Positions 1 through 8,256 are shown, numbered from the stretch's first letter. The stretch is DNA of 64,000 nt from Roseovarius spongiae (GCF_003651245.1 NZ_RAPE01000004.1:1-64000); one strand, 5' to 3'. The notes: generated by a model not told the origin, from the sequence alone. Program-made: numbers and translations.

Positions 1-2
1 AG

Positions 3-269
3 AGCGCAAAGCTGGATCTGTGCGTTTCCGATCCAGGAGGGGACACTGACCTCTATCTCGCCGCCACTCTGAAGGACTTCATCCGAGTCTACCGCGGTGA
101 CGTTCGACTGGCGTCTGCAATTGAAGATGGCCGATTGACGGTCGATGGGGCGCCGAAGCTTATACGTCGACTCGAGCGCTGGTTCAATTTCGGCGTCGTG
201 GAAAGGACCGATCCGGCTGAAAGCGCGCCGGCTCGCCGGCCGGTCGCGAGGACCGCGCAATCTCGTTGA
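3..269 (+). CDS. HxlR-type winged-helix regulator, C-terminal part (cut by window start)
   Basis: An open frame runs from the window edge to a TGA and gives 88 residues; the start lies outside the window. The visible part (LDLCVSDPGGDTDLYL, then a block ending RRLERWFNFGVV) resembles the sterol-carrier-like C-terminal half found in some long HxlR-family regulators. The DNA-binding winged helix, which would lie upstream, cannot be seen, so the family call rests on the C-terminal half alone. Such proteins are usually cytoplasmic repressors or activators of adjacent catabolic or redox genes. The next gene downstream is only a remnant, so the likely target may be lost. The last 20 residues are Arg/Ala rich and look like a non-conserved tail. 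Confidence 0.55.
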   Translation, partial: SAKLDLCVSDPGGDTDLYLAATLKDFIRVYRGDVRLASAIEDGRLTVDGAPKLIRRLERWFNFGVVERTDPAESAPARRPVARTAQSR

Positions 270-380
270 TTTGGTTACCAGCGGCGACAAAAGGCCGATC
301 CAGGGCATTCCTTAATCGTTGTGCTATGAAACCATCCGAGGCTTTCATGCGGATGAAATCCGCTCATAGGGGGACACACC

Positions 381-464
381 ATGATCATGCGCATGTTTCA
401 GGTTCTTGTGCGAAAAGGTAAGGAGAAGGAGTTCGGCGGGTTCTTTCACAATGAGACAATTTGA
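381..464 (+). pseudogene. Truncated 5' remnant of an ABM/Dabb-like small monooxygenase gene
   Basis: A 27-codon frame starts at an ATG with a good ribosome-binding site (AGGGGGA, about 6 bases upstream). It reads MIMRMFQVLVRKGKEKEFGG and then seven more residues before TGA. The opening matches the first strand and helix of small ferredoxin-like ABM or Dabb domain proteins, which are normally about 95-110 residues. After the stop none of the three frames continues the domain, and the 3' end of pip (opposite strand) begins 40 bases later. I infer that the rest of the gene was deleted. A short leader peptide is an alternative, but nothing downstream on this strand fits one. Confidence 0.45.
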
Positions 465-503
465 ACCGCACCGGTTTTTCCGGAGGCTCCAGATCCCGGC
501 TTG

Positions 504-1475
504 CTATGCCCTTCTCATGCCATCCATAACCTGCGCGAGTTCCGCGCTGATGCCGGGTTCGGACAGCGCGTGCCCGGCCAGCGGGATCATGTGCAGCGTC
601 GCGGCGGGCCAGGCTTGGGCGAGGCCATGGGCGGTCTCGGGCGGGCAAATCATGTCATAGCGGCCCTGCACGATCGTGCCGGGAACGTCCGCCAGGCGGT
701 GCATGTTGGCGAGAATCCAGCCATCATGATCGAGGAAGCCGCCATTGATGAAATAATGGTTCTCGAGCCGCGCGAAGGCGCGGGCGTATTCGGCGGGGCT
801 GTCGCCGGTCTGCCCGGTCGAGCGGATCGAGGCCAGCGCGTTCTCCCATGCCGACCAGGCCTTGGCATGCGTGGTCTGAACCTTCAGGTCGTCGCAGAAC
901 AGCCGCCGGTGATAGGCGGCGATCAGGTCGCCGCGCTCTTCCTCGGGGATCAGCCCTGTGAAGCGCGCCCATGTCTCGGGCCAGAACCGACCGGCGCCGC
1001 CGCCATAGAACCAATCGAGCTCTCGCCGGGTCATGGTGAAGACGCCGCGCAACACCAGGTGGACGCACGCAGCGGGATGGGTGATGCCATAGATCAGCGC
1101 CAGCGTCGCGCCCCAGCTTCCGCCGAAGACGATCCAGCGTTCGATTCCCAGTTCCGCGCGGATGCGCTCTATGTCGGCAACCAGGTGCCATGTCGTATTC
1201 GCCGCAACCTCTGCATGGGGTTTCGAGCGTCCGCACCCACGCTGGTCGAACAGGATCACCCGATAGCGCCGCGGATCGAAATAGCGCCGCATCGCCGGGC
1301 TGCACCCGCCGCCGGGGCCGCCATGCAGGACCACGACCGGTACGCCGTCGGGCCGCCCGGATTGCTCCATGTAGACTTGGTGGCCGTCGCCCACGTCCAA
1401 CATCCGCTGGTCAAACGGCTCGACCGGCGGGTAAAGATACTGCACTGCGCTCTTATGGCCCGATACCTTGTCCAT
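504..1475 (-). CDS. pip: Prolyl iminopeptidase
   Basis: This cytoplasmic alpha/beta-hydrolase removes N-terminal proline from peptides. The protein has 323 residues, normal for the family. Visible features are the oxyanion-hole motif HGGPGGG (residues 51-57), the nucleophile elbow GGSWG with Ser120, the late Asp in QGRYDM and the catalytic His in PLAGHA. The ATG at 1475 was chosen because AGGA lies five bases upstream; the frame is open further upstream but runs into the divergent ubiG. It is transcribed away from ubiG with a gap of about 50 bases, so the two promoters must overlap. Its 3' end faces the remnant gene at 381-464. The catalytic set is complete, so the enzyme should be active. 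Confidence 0.93.
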   Translation of the reverse strand: MDKVSGHKSAVQYLYPPVEPFDQRMLDVGDGHQVYMEQSGRPDGVPVVVLHGGPGGGCSPAMRRYFDPRRYRVILFDQRGCGRSKPHAEVAANTTWHLVADIERIRAELGIERWIVFGGSWGATLALIYGITHPAACVHLVLRGVFTMTRRELDWFYGGGAGRFWPETWARFTGLIPEEERGDLIAAYHRRLFCDDLKVQTTHAKAWSAWENALASIRSTGQTGDSPAEYARAFARLENHYFINGGFLDHDGWILANMHRLADVPGTIVQGRYDMICPPETAHGLAQAWPAATLHMIPLAGHALSEPGISAELAQVMDGMRRA

Positions 1476-1524
1476 ATTCATCCTGTATGAAACAGCAGAA
1501 ACACTTGAGCACATGGAGACAGGA

Positions 1525-2271
1525 ATGCAACCCGCACACTCCACCATCGACGACGCCGAGGTCGCCAAGTTCGAAGCGATGGCCGCCGAATGGTGGGATC
1601 CGGACGGCAAGTTCAAGCCGCTTCACATGCTCAACCCCTGCCGGCTGGATTATATCACCACGCAGATCGCGACCGAGTTCGACCGCGACCTTGGCGGCGA
1701 GTCTCCGCTTGCGGGGCTGCGCCTCCTCGACATCGGCTGCGGCGGCGGGCTGCTGTCGGAGTCGATGGCGCGTCTCGGCGCGGAGGTGGTCGGCGCGGAC
1801 GCCGCAGCCGGCAACATCCCCGTCGCGCGGCTTCACGCCGAGCAATCGGGCCTCGACATCGATTACCGCCACACCACCGCCGAGGCGCTGGCCGAGGCGG
1901 GCGAAAGTTTCGACGTGGTCCTGAACATGGAAGTGGTGGAGCATGTCGCCTCGCCACCCGATTACCTCTCCGCCTGCCATGCGCTGTTGCGTCCCGGTGG
2001 GCTGCACATCTGCTCGACCCTCAACCGTAACGCCAAGAGTTTCGCGATGGGGATCATCGGCGCGGAATACGTGATGCGCTGGCTGCCCCGTGGCACCCAT
2101 GACTGGAACAAGTTCATCACTCCGGACGAGCTGTTCGGCCTGCTGCGCGACGCGGGGTTCGATCCGGTGGACCGCAAGGGGTTCGTCTTCAACCCGCTCA
2201 CCTGGCGGTGGTCGCTCTCGGACCGGGACCTGAGCGTGAATTACGTCACGGCGAGCGTCCGGCCCGCCTGA
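1525..2271 (+). CDS. ubiG: Bifunctional ubiquinone O-methyltransferase UbiG
   Basis: This SAM-dependent enzyme carries out both O-methylations in ubiquinone synthesis. The frame gives 248 residues. Motif I is [16 protein letters not shown] (about residues 67-82), preceded by the UbiG-typical [19 protein letters not shown] and followed by NMEVVEHV and LNRNAKSF. The ATG at 1525 has GGAG six bases upstream. An in-frame ATG at 1513 would add four residues and cannot be excluded. The gene is divergent from pip and meets a marR-type gene tail to tail five bases after its stop. No other ubi gene is adjacent, so the pathway is dispersed here. The family call is firm. Confidence 0.95.
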   Translation: MQPAHSTIDDAEVAKFEAMAAEWWDPDGKFKPLHMLNPCRLDYITTQIATEFDRDLGGESPLAGLRLLDIGCGGGLLSESMARLGAEVVGADAAAGNIPVARLHAEQSGLDIDYRHTTAEALAEAGESFDVVLNMEVVEHVASPPDYLSACHALLRPGGLHICSTLNRNAKSFAMGIIGAEYVMRWLPRGTHDWNKFITPDELFGLLRDAGFDPVDRKGFVFNPLTWRWSLSDRDLSVNYVTASVRPA

Positions 2272-2275
2272 CGGC

Positions 2276-2722
2276 CTACTCTTCGGGCTCCAGCCGGGCG
2301 CGCAGGCTGCGCAGCACCGGCAGGATCGCACGCACGCGATCCTCGCCCAGTTCCGCGACGAGCTCGTTGATCAGCGGCGCGATGGAGGCCAGCGCCTCTT
2401 CGCGCGCCTCCCTGCCTGCGGGGCTGATCGATACGCGCTTGCGCCGCGCGTCGTCCCAATCGGGGCGGATATGTATGTAACCAGCCCATTCCAGCCGGCT
2501 CAGGGTATTGGTCATGGCCCCGCGCGTGACGTGAAAGCTCTTGGCGAGCTGGGCGGGGCTGCGCTCGTTCCCCGCGCGCGCAAGGTGGTTCAACACCGAG
2601 AAATGCGAGATTTGCATCCCCTTGGGCAGCACGCGGCTCAGCTGGTTGCGGATCAACTGGTCATTGATCAGCACTTCGCTGAAGAGCGCAACCGCAAGAG
2701 AGGTGACCGGCCCGCTCGTCAT
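2276..2722 (-). CDS. MarR-family transcriptional regulator
   Basis: A 148-residue protein with the MarR layout: an N-terminal dimerisation helix, a winged helix-turn-helix at about residues 40-105 (SQLAKSFHV-like recognition region, visible as SPAQLAKSFHVTRGAMTN, then the wing HIRPDWDDARRKRVSIS) and C-terminal helices. DDxRxK/R in the wing is the family hallmark. Its ATG overlaps the stop of the nitrilase-like gene by four bases, so it is the last gene of a comF-grxC-nitrilase-marR run and is probably translationally coupled. The ligand and target are not evident; autoregulation of the operon is possible but no operator was identified. Confidence 0.85.
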   Translation of the reverse strand: MTSGPVTSLAVALFSEVLINDQLIRNQLSRVLPKGMQISHFSVLNHLARAGNERSPAQLAKSFHVTRGAMTNTLSRLEWAGYIHIRPDWDDARRKRVSISPAGREAREEALASIAPLINELVAELGEDRVRAILPVLRSLRARLEPEE

Positions 2723-3552
2723 TCGGGGTCGCCGAAGGGGCGGTCATGGTCCAGCGCCGGGATACGGTCGCGCGCCTGCGCGACGCGCTCCATATCCAGG
2801 TCGAGCAGCGTCACGCCGGGATCGGCGCCGCCATCGGCGACCACCTTGCCCCAGGGCGCGACGGCGAGCGAATGGCCATATGTCCGCCTCGACTTCCCGC
2901 GCGTCGCGGTATGGGTTCCGCACTGCGCCGGGGCAAGGACGTAGCACCCGGTCTCGATCGCGCGGGCGCGCAGCAGCGTTTCCCAGTGCGCGGCCCCGGT
3001 GACGGGCGAGAACGCCGAAGGGACGCTAAGGACATGCGCGCCCGCCTGCGCGAGTTGGCGATAGAGGCGCGGGAACCGCAGGTCGTAGCAGATGGTCATA
3101 CCAAGCCGCATTTGCCCCATATCGCCCAGCACCGCAGCCTTGCCAGGGCGATAGCCTGTCGATTCGCGATAGGATTCGGTGTCGGAAATGGTGACGTCGA
3201 ACATATGGATCTTGTCGTAACGCGCGGTAACCGAGCCGTCGGGCGCGACCAGGAACGACCGGTTCGCAAAGCGACCGTCGGCATCCCCGGTCTTGAGCGC
3301 GAGCGACCCGATCAACAGCCAGATCGACCGCTTCGCCGCGAGGGCGCGCAATGCCGCCAGCGTCTGGTCCTCGTCCTCGCGCTGAAGAACCTCGTTCTGC
3401 CGTGCGCGGCTGGCCGAGACGCAGTTCGTGACCTCCGGCGTCAGGACGAACTCCGCCCCCTGCTCGGCCGCGCTCTCGATAAGGTCGGCGGTCAGTGACA
3501 GGTTGACCGCCGGGTCGTCGCCGCTGTTGAGCTGAACCAGTGCCGCCTTCAC
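2719..3552 (-). CDS. Carbon-nitrogen hydrolase, Nit2/deaminated glutathione amidase-like
   Basis: A 277-residue nitrilase-superfamily amidase. The catalytic Glu-Lys-Cys triad is visible: Glu40 in LTPEVTN, Lys114 in RYDKIHMFD and Cys155 in TICYDLRFP. The DKIHLFD-like block and the sequence around Cys155 match the Nit1/Nit2 branch, whose members hydrolyse deaminated glutathione or omega-amidates, so this is a metabolite-repair role in the cytosol. Four-base ATGA overlaps couple it to grxC upstream and to the marR gene downstream. Pairing with a glutaredoxin fits a glutathione-linked function, but the exact substrate is inferred from family and context only. Confidence 0.85.
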   Translation of the reverse strand: MKAALVQLNSGDDPAVNLSLTADLIESAAEQGAEFVLTPEVTNCVSASRARQNEVLQREDEDQTLAALRALAAKRSIWLLIGSLALKTGDADGRFANRSFLVAPDGSVTARYDKIHMFDVTISDTESYRESTGYRPGKAAVLGDMGQMRLGMTICYDLRFPRLYRQLAQAGAHVLSVPSAFSPVTGAAHWETLLRARAIETGCYVLAPAQCGTHTATRGKSRRTYGHSLAVAPWGKVVADGGADPGVTLLDLDMERVAQARDRIPALDHDRPFGDPE

Positions 3553-3806
3553 GCCGCAAGAAGCGGGTCGAGCTTGCCCGCGCGCTCAAGCGCATAGAGC
3601 TCATCGCAGCCGCCGACATGCACGTCGCCGATGAAAATCTGCGGCACCGTGCGCGCGCCATTGGCGCGTTGCACCATCTCGGCGCGTTTCCCGGGGTTCA
3701 CGGCGACATTAATCTCGGAAAAACTGATCCCCTTGCTGGACAGCAGGCGCTTGGCCGCGTGGCAGAACCCGCAAAGCGGCGAGGTGTAGATTTCGACTGG
3801 CTTCAT
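3549..3806 (-). CDS. grxC: Glutaredoxin 3
   Basis: An 85-residue class I dithiol glutaredoxin that reduces disulfides and glutathionylated proteins with glutathione. The active site is CGFC at residues 12-15 (most homologues have CPYC or CGYC), followed by the cis-proline TVPQIF loop and the glutathione-contacting GGCDEL. The ATG at 3806 gives the standard N-terminus MKPVEIYT; a longer frame upstream adds 13 residues unlike the family. The gene sits 40 bases after comF and overlaps the nitrilase-like gene by four bases, so the three are probably cotranscribed. All residues needed for activity are present. Confidence 0.94.
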   Translation of the reverse strand: MKPVEIYTSPLCGFCHAAKRLLSSKGISFSEINVAVNPGKRAEMVQRANGARTVPQIFIGDVHVGGCDELYALERAGKLDPLLAA

Positions 3807-3846
3807 GGCGTGGCGCGCTCCGGCATTTGGGTCTTTGCCTGTCAAT

Positions 3847-4578
3847 CTAGGGCGCTTTGCCGGCGCGCGCCAGCGTCAGCACGCTTACTTCGGCCGCGCC
3901 TGCATCAAGGCAGGCCGTCGCCGCCGCCCCCAATGTCGCACCCGTCGCCATCACGTCGTCGACCAAGAGCACATGCCGCCCGGCAAGCCGGTTCTGGCGC
4001 CTCGGATGCGCCCTGATGCTACCTTCCAGCGCCTCGAACCGCGCGGCCCGGCCGAGCCCCCCGAGCGACGGGGTCGCGTGCAGGCGGGTCAGCAGATCGG
4101 GGCACACCGGCAGGCCAAGCTCGCGCCCGACGGCGCGGGCCAGCAGCGCGGACTGGTTGAACCGGCGTTTCAGCATCCGCATCCAGTGCAGCGGCGCGGG
4201 CGCGATCAGCATGTGCGGCGCCAGCAGCGGCTGAGCGGCCCGCGCCATCCACAGCGCGGCGGGACGGACCACATCCTGTCGGTCGCCATGCTTCAGCGCG
4301 AGGCATAGCGCGCGCCCGTTGCCGTCATATTGCAACGCCGCGCGCCCCCGGGCCCAGGGACGTGCGATGCTCATGCAGTCGTCGCAACGCACAGGGCCGT
4401 CCGCGCCGGCCCCACCCATGAGCGGGATCCCGCAATCGTCGCAGACCAGCCCGGAAATGAACGGCGTATCGCGCCAGCACGGCCCGCACAGACCGAAATC
4501 GCTGTCCACCTGTACGCCGCAGACGGTGCAACGCGGCGGATAAATGAGCCGGACGGCAGATTGTAAATGTGCGTTCAT
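3847..4578 (-). CDS. ComF-family phosphoribosyltransferase-like protein
   Basis: A 243-residue ComF/GntX-type protein. The N-terminus has a zinc-ribbon-like set of cysteines (CTVCGVQ, CGPCW, CDDCG, CDDC within about the first 70 residues). The C-terminal half carries the PRPP-binding loop VLLVDDVMATGATL of type I phosphoribosyltransferases. Homologues aid uptake of single-stranded DNA in naturally competent bacteria, but their biochemistry is unsettled. The ATG at 4578 gives the expected MNAHLQSAVRLIYPPRC start. The frame is open far upstream, but that stretch is antisense to the divergent methyltransferase gene. The divergent starts are only 18 bases apart, so the promoter must lie inside the neighbouring coding region. 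It heads the grxC-nitrilase-marR run. Confidence 0.88.
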   Translation of the reverse strand: MNAHLQSAVRLIYPPRCTVCGVQVDSDFGLCGPCWRDTPFISGLVCDDCGIPLMGGAGADGPVRCDDCMSIARPWARGRAALQYDGNGRALCLALKHGDRQDVVRPAALWMARAAQPLLAPHMLIAPAPLHWMRMLKRRFNQSALLARAVGRELGLPVCPDLLTRLHATPSLGGLGRAARFEALEGSIRAHPRRQNRLAGRHVLLVDDVMATGATLGAAATACLDAGAAEVSVLTLARAGKAP

Positions 4579-4596
4579 CCCGTATATGTCCCCTTG

Positions 4597-5415
4597 ATGA
4601 CTGCTTTGCCCTCTCTGACCGATCGCGCCGCCCTCGCGCGCCAGCGCGCCCGCGCCGCCAGGGCGCCCGAATCGTTCCTTCACGAGGCGGCGATCGGCGA
4701 GGTCGAGGATCGGCTGGCGGTGGTTAATAAATCGTTCAGCACGACCGCCATCGTGACCGGGCATCCCGAGATCTGGCGACCCGCCTTTCCGGACGCGCTC
4801 TGCGTCGAGGACGCCGAGACGCTGGCGCTGGAAGAGGGGATGCATGACCTCGTGATCCACGCGATGGCGCTGCATTGGGCCAATGATCCGGTGGGGCAGA
4901 TCATCCAGTGCCGCCGCGCGCTGCGCCCCGACGGGCTGTTCCTCGCGGTGTGTTTCGGCGGCGGCGCGCTGAGCGAGCTTCGCGCGAGCCTTGCGCAGGC
5001 CGAATCGGAGGTGACCGGCGGCCTCGCGCCGCGCGTCGCGCCGATGGGCGAGGTGCGCGAACTCGGCGCGCTCCTGCAGCGCGCGGGCCTCGCGCTGCCG
5101 GTGGCGGACACCGTACCGCTGAGCGCCAGCTATGCGGACATGACCGCGCTCATGCACGACCTGCGCGCGATGGGCGAGACGAACGCGATGGCCGCCCGCC
5201 CGCGCCACTTCACCCGGCGCGCGATCCTGCGCCGCGCCGCCGAAATCTATCGCGACGCGTTCGCCATGCCGGACGGGCGACTGCGGGCGAGCTATGATCT
5301 GACCTGTCTTACCGGATGGGCGCCCCACGCCTCGCAGCCGAAGCCACTGCGCCCGGGATCGGCGGGCGCGCGCCTCGCCGATGCGCTGGGCACCGAAGAG
5401 ACGTCCCTCGATTGA
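4597..5415 (+). CDS. NDUFAF5/BioC-like SAM-dependent methyltransferase
   Basis: A 272-residue protein of the methyltransferase-11 fold. The overall pattern (an FLHEAA opening, then HDLVIHAMALHWANDPVGQI and ALRPDGLFLAVCFGG) matches the alphaproteobacterial homologues of NDUFAF5, which in mitochondria modifies an arginine of a complex I subunit during assembly. The usual glycine-rich SAM motif I is degenerate here (AIVTGHPEIW where a DxGxG-like loop is expected), as is common in this subfamily. The start is ATG at 4597, 18 bases from the divergent comF start, with no strong ribosome-binding site. It is followed after 36 bases by hemH on the same strand. The substrate is not known from sequence. 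Confidence 0.75.
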   Translation: MTALPSLTDRAALARQRARAARAPESFLHEAAIGEVEDRLAVVNKSFSTTAIVTGHPEIWRPAFPDALCVEDAETLALEEGMHDLVIHAMALHWANDPVGQIIQCRRALRPDGLFLAVCFGGGALSELRASLAQAESEVTGGLAPRVAPMGEVRELGALLQRAGLALPVADTVPLSASYADMTALMHDLRAMGETNAMAARPRHFTRRAILRRAAEIYRDAFAMPDGRLRASYDLTCLTGWAPHASQPKPLRPGSAGARLADALGTEETSLD

Positions 5416-5451
5416 CCCCACCGGCAAACCGCTTATCTCCTCGCCGGTGAC

Positions 5452-6534
5452 ATGAATGAAAGCGAACAACCCATGCGCGACGCCGTCCCGGCCAAATGCC
5501 CGGCCCACGCCCCAGCCGACCACCCCGCGATCCCCGCTGAACGCATCGGCGTACTGATCGCCAATCTCGGGACGCCGGACGGAACCGATTACTGGTCGAT
5601 GCGCCGCTACCTCAGCGAGTTCCTGTCGGACCGCCGGGTCATCGACTACGCGCCGTGGAAGTGGCAGCCTCTCCTGCAGCTGGTGATCCTGAGCAAGCGG
5701 CCCTTCACCAGCGGCGCCGCCTACAGGACCATCTGGGACAAAGAGCGCGACGAGAGCCCGCTGCTGACCATCACTCGCGACCAGACCACCGCCATCGCCG
5801 AGGCGCTGCACGACGATTATGGCGACTGGGTGATGGTCGATTTCTGTATGCGTTACGGCAATCCCTCGACCCGCTCGAAGGTGGCGGAAATGGTCGCCGC
5901 GGGCTGCACGCGCATCCTCTTCTTTCCGCTTTACCCGCACTATGCCGGCGCCACTTCGGCCACGGCGAACGACCAGTTCTTCCGCGCGCTGATGCAGGAG
6001 AAATGGCAGCCCGCCGCTCGCACCGTGCCCGCCTATTTCGAGCATCCCGCCTATATCGAGGCGCTCGCGCAATCGGTCGAGGCCGCCTATGCAGCGATGA
6101 CGCAGGAACCCGACATTCTGGTCGTCTCATACCACGGGATGCCGATCCGCTACCTGACCGAGGGCGATCCCTATCACTGCCAGTGTCAGAAGACGACGCG
6201 CCTGCTGCGTGAACGGCTGGGTTGGGACCAGGGGCGCATCACCTCGACCTTCCAGTCGGTCTTCGGCCCCGAGGAATGGCTGAAACCCTACACCGTGGAA
6301 GAGGTCGCGCGCCTCGCGCGCGAGGACGGCAAAAAACGCATCGCGGTGATCGCGCCCGCCTTCTCGGCCGACTGCGTCGAGACGCTGGAGGAGATCAACC
6401 AGGAGATCCGCGAGAGCTTCGAAGAAGCGGGAGGCGAGGAATTCACCTATATCCCCTGCCTGAACGACAACCCGGCGCATATTGCGGCGCTGACGGCGGT
6501 GATCCGCGAAAACCTCGGCGGCTGGGTCGACTGA
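5452..6534 (+). CDS. hemH: Ferrochelatase
   Basis: Ferrochelatase inserts ferrous iron into protoporphyrin IX, the last step of heme b synthesis, at the inner face of the cytoplasmic membrane. The protein has 360 residues. Visible blocks are LIANLGTPDGTDYWSMRRYL near residue 40, FCMRYGNPS at about 131-139, and the signature SYHGMP at 226-231 with the catalytic His228. The N-terminal 30 residues are Pro/Ala rich and non-conserved, so ATG at codon 8 is an alternative start. Several C-terminal cysteines (YHCQCQ, SADCVE, YIPCLND) could support an iron-sulfur cluster, as reported for some alphaproteobacterial ferrochelatases; this is not provable here. A strong bidirectional hairpin terminator follows. 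Confidence 0.96.
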   Translation: MNESEQPMRDAVPAKCPAHAPADHPAIPAERIGVLIANLGTPDGTDYWSMRRYLSEFLSDRRVIDYAPWKWQPLLQLVILSKRPFTSGAAYRTIWDKERDESPLLTITRDQTTAIAEALHDDYGDWVMVDFCMRYGNPSTRSKVAEMVAAGCTRILFFPLYPHYAGATSATANDQFFRALMQEKWQPAARTVPAYFEHPAYIEALAQSVEAAYAAMTQEPDILVVSYHGMPIRYLTEGDPYHCQCQKTTRLLRERLGWDQGRITSTFQSVFGPEEWLKPYTVEEVARLAREDGKKRIAVIAPAFSADCVETLEEINQEIRESFEEAGGEEFTYIPCLNDNPAHIAALTAVIRENLGGWVD

Positions 6535-6609
6535 CCTATAGCGCTGAGCCGCCCCACGACGTTGTTGGCGGTAGCGGTAGAGTTTGCCCAATCGGGACCG
6601 GGAATGGAA

Positions 6610-6637
6610 AAGGGGCGATGGAAACCCATCGCCCCTT
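6610..6637. terminator. Bidirectional intrinsic terminator between hemH and the small membrane protein
   Basis: A 10-bp GC-rich stem (GGGGCGATGG paired with CCATCGCCCC, four-base loop) is flanked by A residues on the left and TT on the right. It therefore works as a hairpin with a short U-tract in both directions. It sits between two convergent genes, hemH (+) and the small protein gene at 6660 (-). Confidence 0.75.
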
Positions 6638-6659
6638 CGCCGTAGAATAGTCGCGCGGC

Positions 6660-6848
6660 TTAGTCGGCGGCGATGACGGCAGCCACGATCGCCAGCAGGA
6701 CCAGCGGAACCCAGACGCCCGCAGCCGAAGAGCTGGCTTGCGTTTCTTCGACGATGACCGGTGCTTCCATGATCGGCTCTTCGTAGTTGCCGGCGAAGCC
6801 GGTCGAAGCAGCAGCGGACAGAGCAGCGGCGAGAACGAGTTTTTTCAT
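6660..6848 (-). CDS. Small exported/membrane protein of unknown function, hemH-linked
   Basis: A 62-residue protein. It begins with a Sec-type signal peptide (MKKLVLAAALSAAASTGFAG, cleavage likely after AFAG-like FAG), continues with an acidic stretch (YEEPIMEAPVIVEETQ), and ends in a hydrophobic C-terminal segment VWVPLVLLAIVAAVIAAD that could anchor it in the inner membrane. A perfect GGAGG lies five bases before the ATG, which fixes the start; a longer frame upstream is not needed. It faces hemH tail to tail across a shared terminator. I do not assign a function. From memory, similar small proteins occur beside hemH in related genomes, but this was not checked. Confidence 0.75.
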   Translation of the reverse strand: MKKLVLAAALSAAASTGFAGNYEEPIMEAPVIVEETQASSSAAGVWVPLVLLAIVAAVIAAD

Positions 6849-6991
6849 TGTATCCTCCAGATGTTGGCCGGACGTCACATGTTGCGACGCCAAGCGCCCA
6901 AGACTTACCTCGTGAAGTTTTTCTAATCAGCAAACCCGATTGATTGCAAACCCAACGTGACGCCGGGGCATCGAATTTGGCCGCGATTTCG

Positions 6992-7555
6992 TCAAATTAG
7001 CAACACCTGCGTACCCACCTTGGTCAGGCTGAAGAGTTCCGCGATATGCTTGTTGTAGAGCCCTATGCACCCGTTGGACGACTTGCGCCCGATCTTGCGC
7101 GTGTCGTGGGTGCCGTGGATGCGGTAATAGGTCCAGCTGAGATAGAGCGCATGCGTGCCCAGCGGGTTGTCCGGGCCCGGCGGGACATAGCGCGGCCAGT
7201 AGGGATTGCGCTTGAGCATGTTGGCGGTTGGGCGCCAATCGGGGCCGACGACCTTGCGCACGACCCGGGTGCGGCCCCGGCGGGTCAATTCCTCACTCAG
7301 CGGAACGGAGGACGGGTAGAGCCGGTAGGTCTGGCCATCCTGGCCCCAGAAATGCAGCGCGCGGCTGTCGACGTCGACAAGGATCGCGCCATTGCGCAGC
7401 GACGAGAAATAGGGCTGCCAGTCAAGCGCGCGGAAGCTCGAGATATTCCGCCGCACGGCGCCGGACCCCTGGGCGAGCGCGGGCGCGCCAAAAACCGCCG
7501 CGGCGCCTGCCAGAAAATGCCGTCTGTTCAACTTGCTGGTTAGATTCGCGGTCAT
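6992..7555 (-). CDS. L,D-transpeptidase (YkuD domain) with twin-arginine signal
   Basis: A 187-residue periplasmic enzyme expected to form 3-3 crosslinks in peptidoglycan or to attach proteins to it. The N-terminus NRRHFLAGAAAVFGAPALA looks like a Tat signal with the paired arginines at 11-12. The YkuD catalytic block is HGTHDTRKIGRKSSNGCIGL, with His147 and nucleophile Cys163. The rest of the domain (YRLYPSS, NPLGTHALYLS) fits the family. It is the first member of an envelope group with the CAP-domain lipoprotein and the YafK-like lipoprotein to its right. It is transcribed away from the CAP gene across a gap of about 175 bases, where I see no clear operator. Confidence 0.9.
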   Translation of the reverse strand: MTANLTSKLNRRHFLAGAAAVFGAPALAQGSGAVRRNISSFRALDWQPYFSSLRNGAILVDVDSRALHFWGQDGQTYRLYPSSVPLSEELTRRGRTRVVRKVVGPDWRPTANMLKRNPYWPRYVPPGPDNPLGTHALYLSWTYYRIHGTHDTRKIGRKSSNGCIGLYNKHIAELFSLTKVGTQVLLI

Positions 7556-7729
7556 CGTCGTCTCTCGCTCCCATCGCGTTCACCGGAATAGCGGATAATA
7601 TATTGCGCGAATGTCGCAGTCGCAAATCAAACCATTGCCGGTAGGTAAAGTTCCCTTCATGTGGGTTTGAAACGCAACGGCGGTCATTGTAAAGCCTTCC
7701 GAAACAATCAAACCGGGTGGAACCCTCTC

Positions 7730-8248
7730 ATGGCGCGAATTCTGGCACTATTTCTTACCGTGGTCCTGGCTCTCGGAGCATGCGCGGCTCCGCCGCCGCC
7801 CGAACCGCAGCTCGGCCCGGATGGCAGGCCGCTGCCCAAGGTCTACAGGATCCGCGCGGGCGACGTGTCCAAGATCGAATACCGGATGCTTGATTCAGTC
7901 AATTCGCTGCGCGAGGCCGCCGGGCGCGCGCCCGTCGCGCTCAACGCGAAGCTGAACGCCGCCGCCGCGACCCATTCGCGCGACATGTCGGTGCAGAACC
8001 GGCCCTGGCATTTCGGTTCTGACGGATCATCGCCCATCGACCGCATCCGCCGCGTCGGCTACGAAGGCGAACTGGTCGGCGAGAACATCTCGGAAACCTA
8101 CGAGACCGAGCTCGAGACCCTTGCCGCATGGATGGACGAAGAGGATACCCGCCGGGTGATCCTGTCGCCCGACGCCCGCCAGATGGGTTTCGCCTGGCTG
8201 CAGGAAGACAACGGCAAGATCTGGTGGACGCTGGTGATGGGCGAGTAA
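7730..8248 (+). CDS. CAP/SCP-domain lipoprotein
   Basis: A 172-residue lipoprotein. The signal peptide ends in the lipobox LGAC (Cys18), followed by a Pro-rich spacer. The rest is a bacterial CAP (SCP/PR-1-like) domain: LRAAGR-like VNSLREAAGRAPVALN, the His-containing AAATHSRDMSVQNRPWHFG, then GENISET and the C-terminal RRVILSPDARQMGFAWLQ. The two histidines and acidic residues that line the CAP cavity are present. ATG at 7730 is the start because it puts the signal sequence at the N-terminus. The role of bacterial CAP proteins is mostly unknown; position between two L,D-transpeptidase genes suggests a cell-envelope function, which is inference. Confidence 0.88.
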   Translation: MARILALFLTVVLALGACAAPPPPEPQLGPDGRPLPKVYRIRAGDVSKIEYRMLDSVNSLREAAGRAPVALNAKLNAAAATHSRDMSVQNRPWHFGSDGSSPIDRIRRVGYEGELVGENISETYETELETLAAWMDEEDTRRVILSPDARQMGFAWLQEDNGKIWWTLVMGE

Positions 8249-8256
8249 ACCGGCTT

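Noticed and set aside
501..1490. Plus-strand open frame opposite pip
   Set aside because: The opposite strand encodes pip with a full catalytic set; the plus-strand translation has no recognisable domain.
4579..6072. Long minus-strand open frame continuing upstream of comF, about 500 residues
   Set aside because: It is antisense to the NDUFAF5-like gene and part of hemH, both clearly real, and its predicted protein is an Arg/Gly/Ala-rich low-complexity product typical of shadow frames in high-GC DNA.
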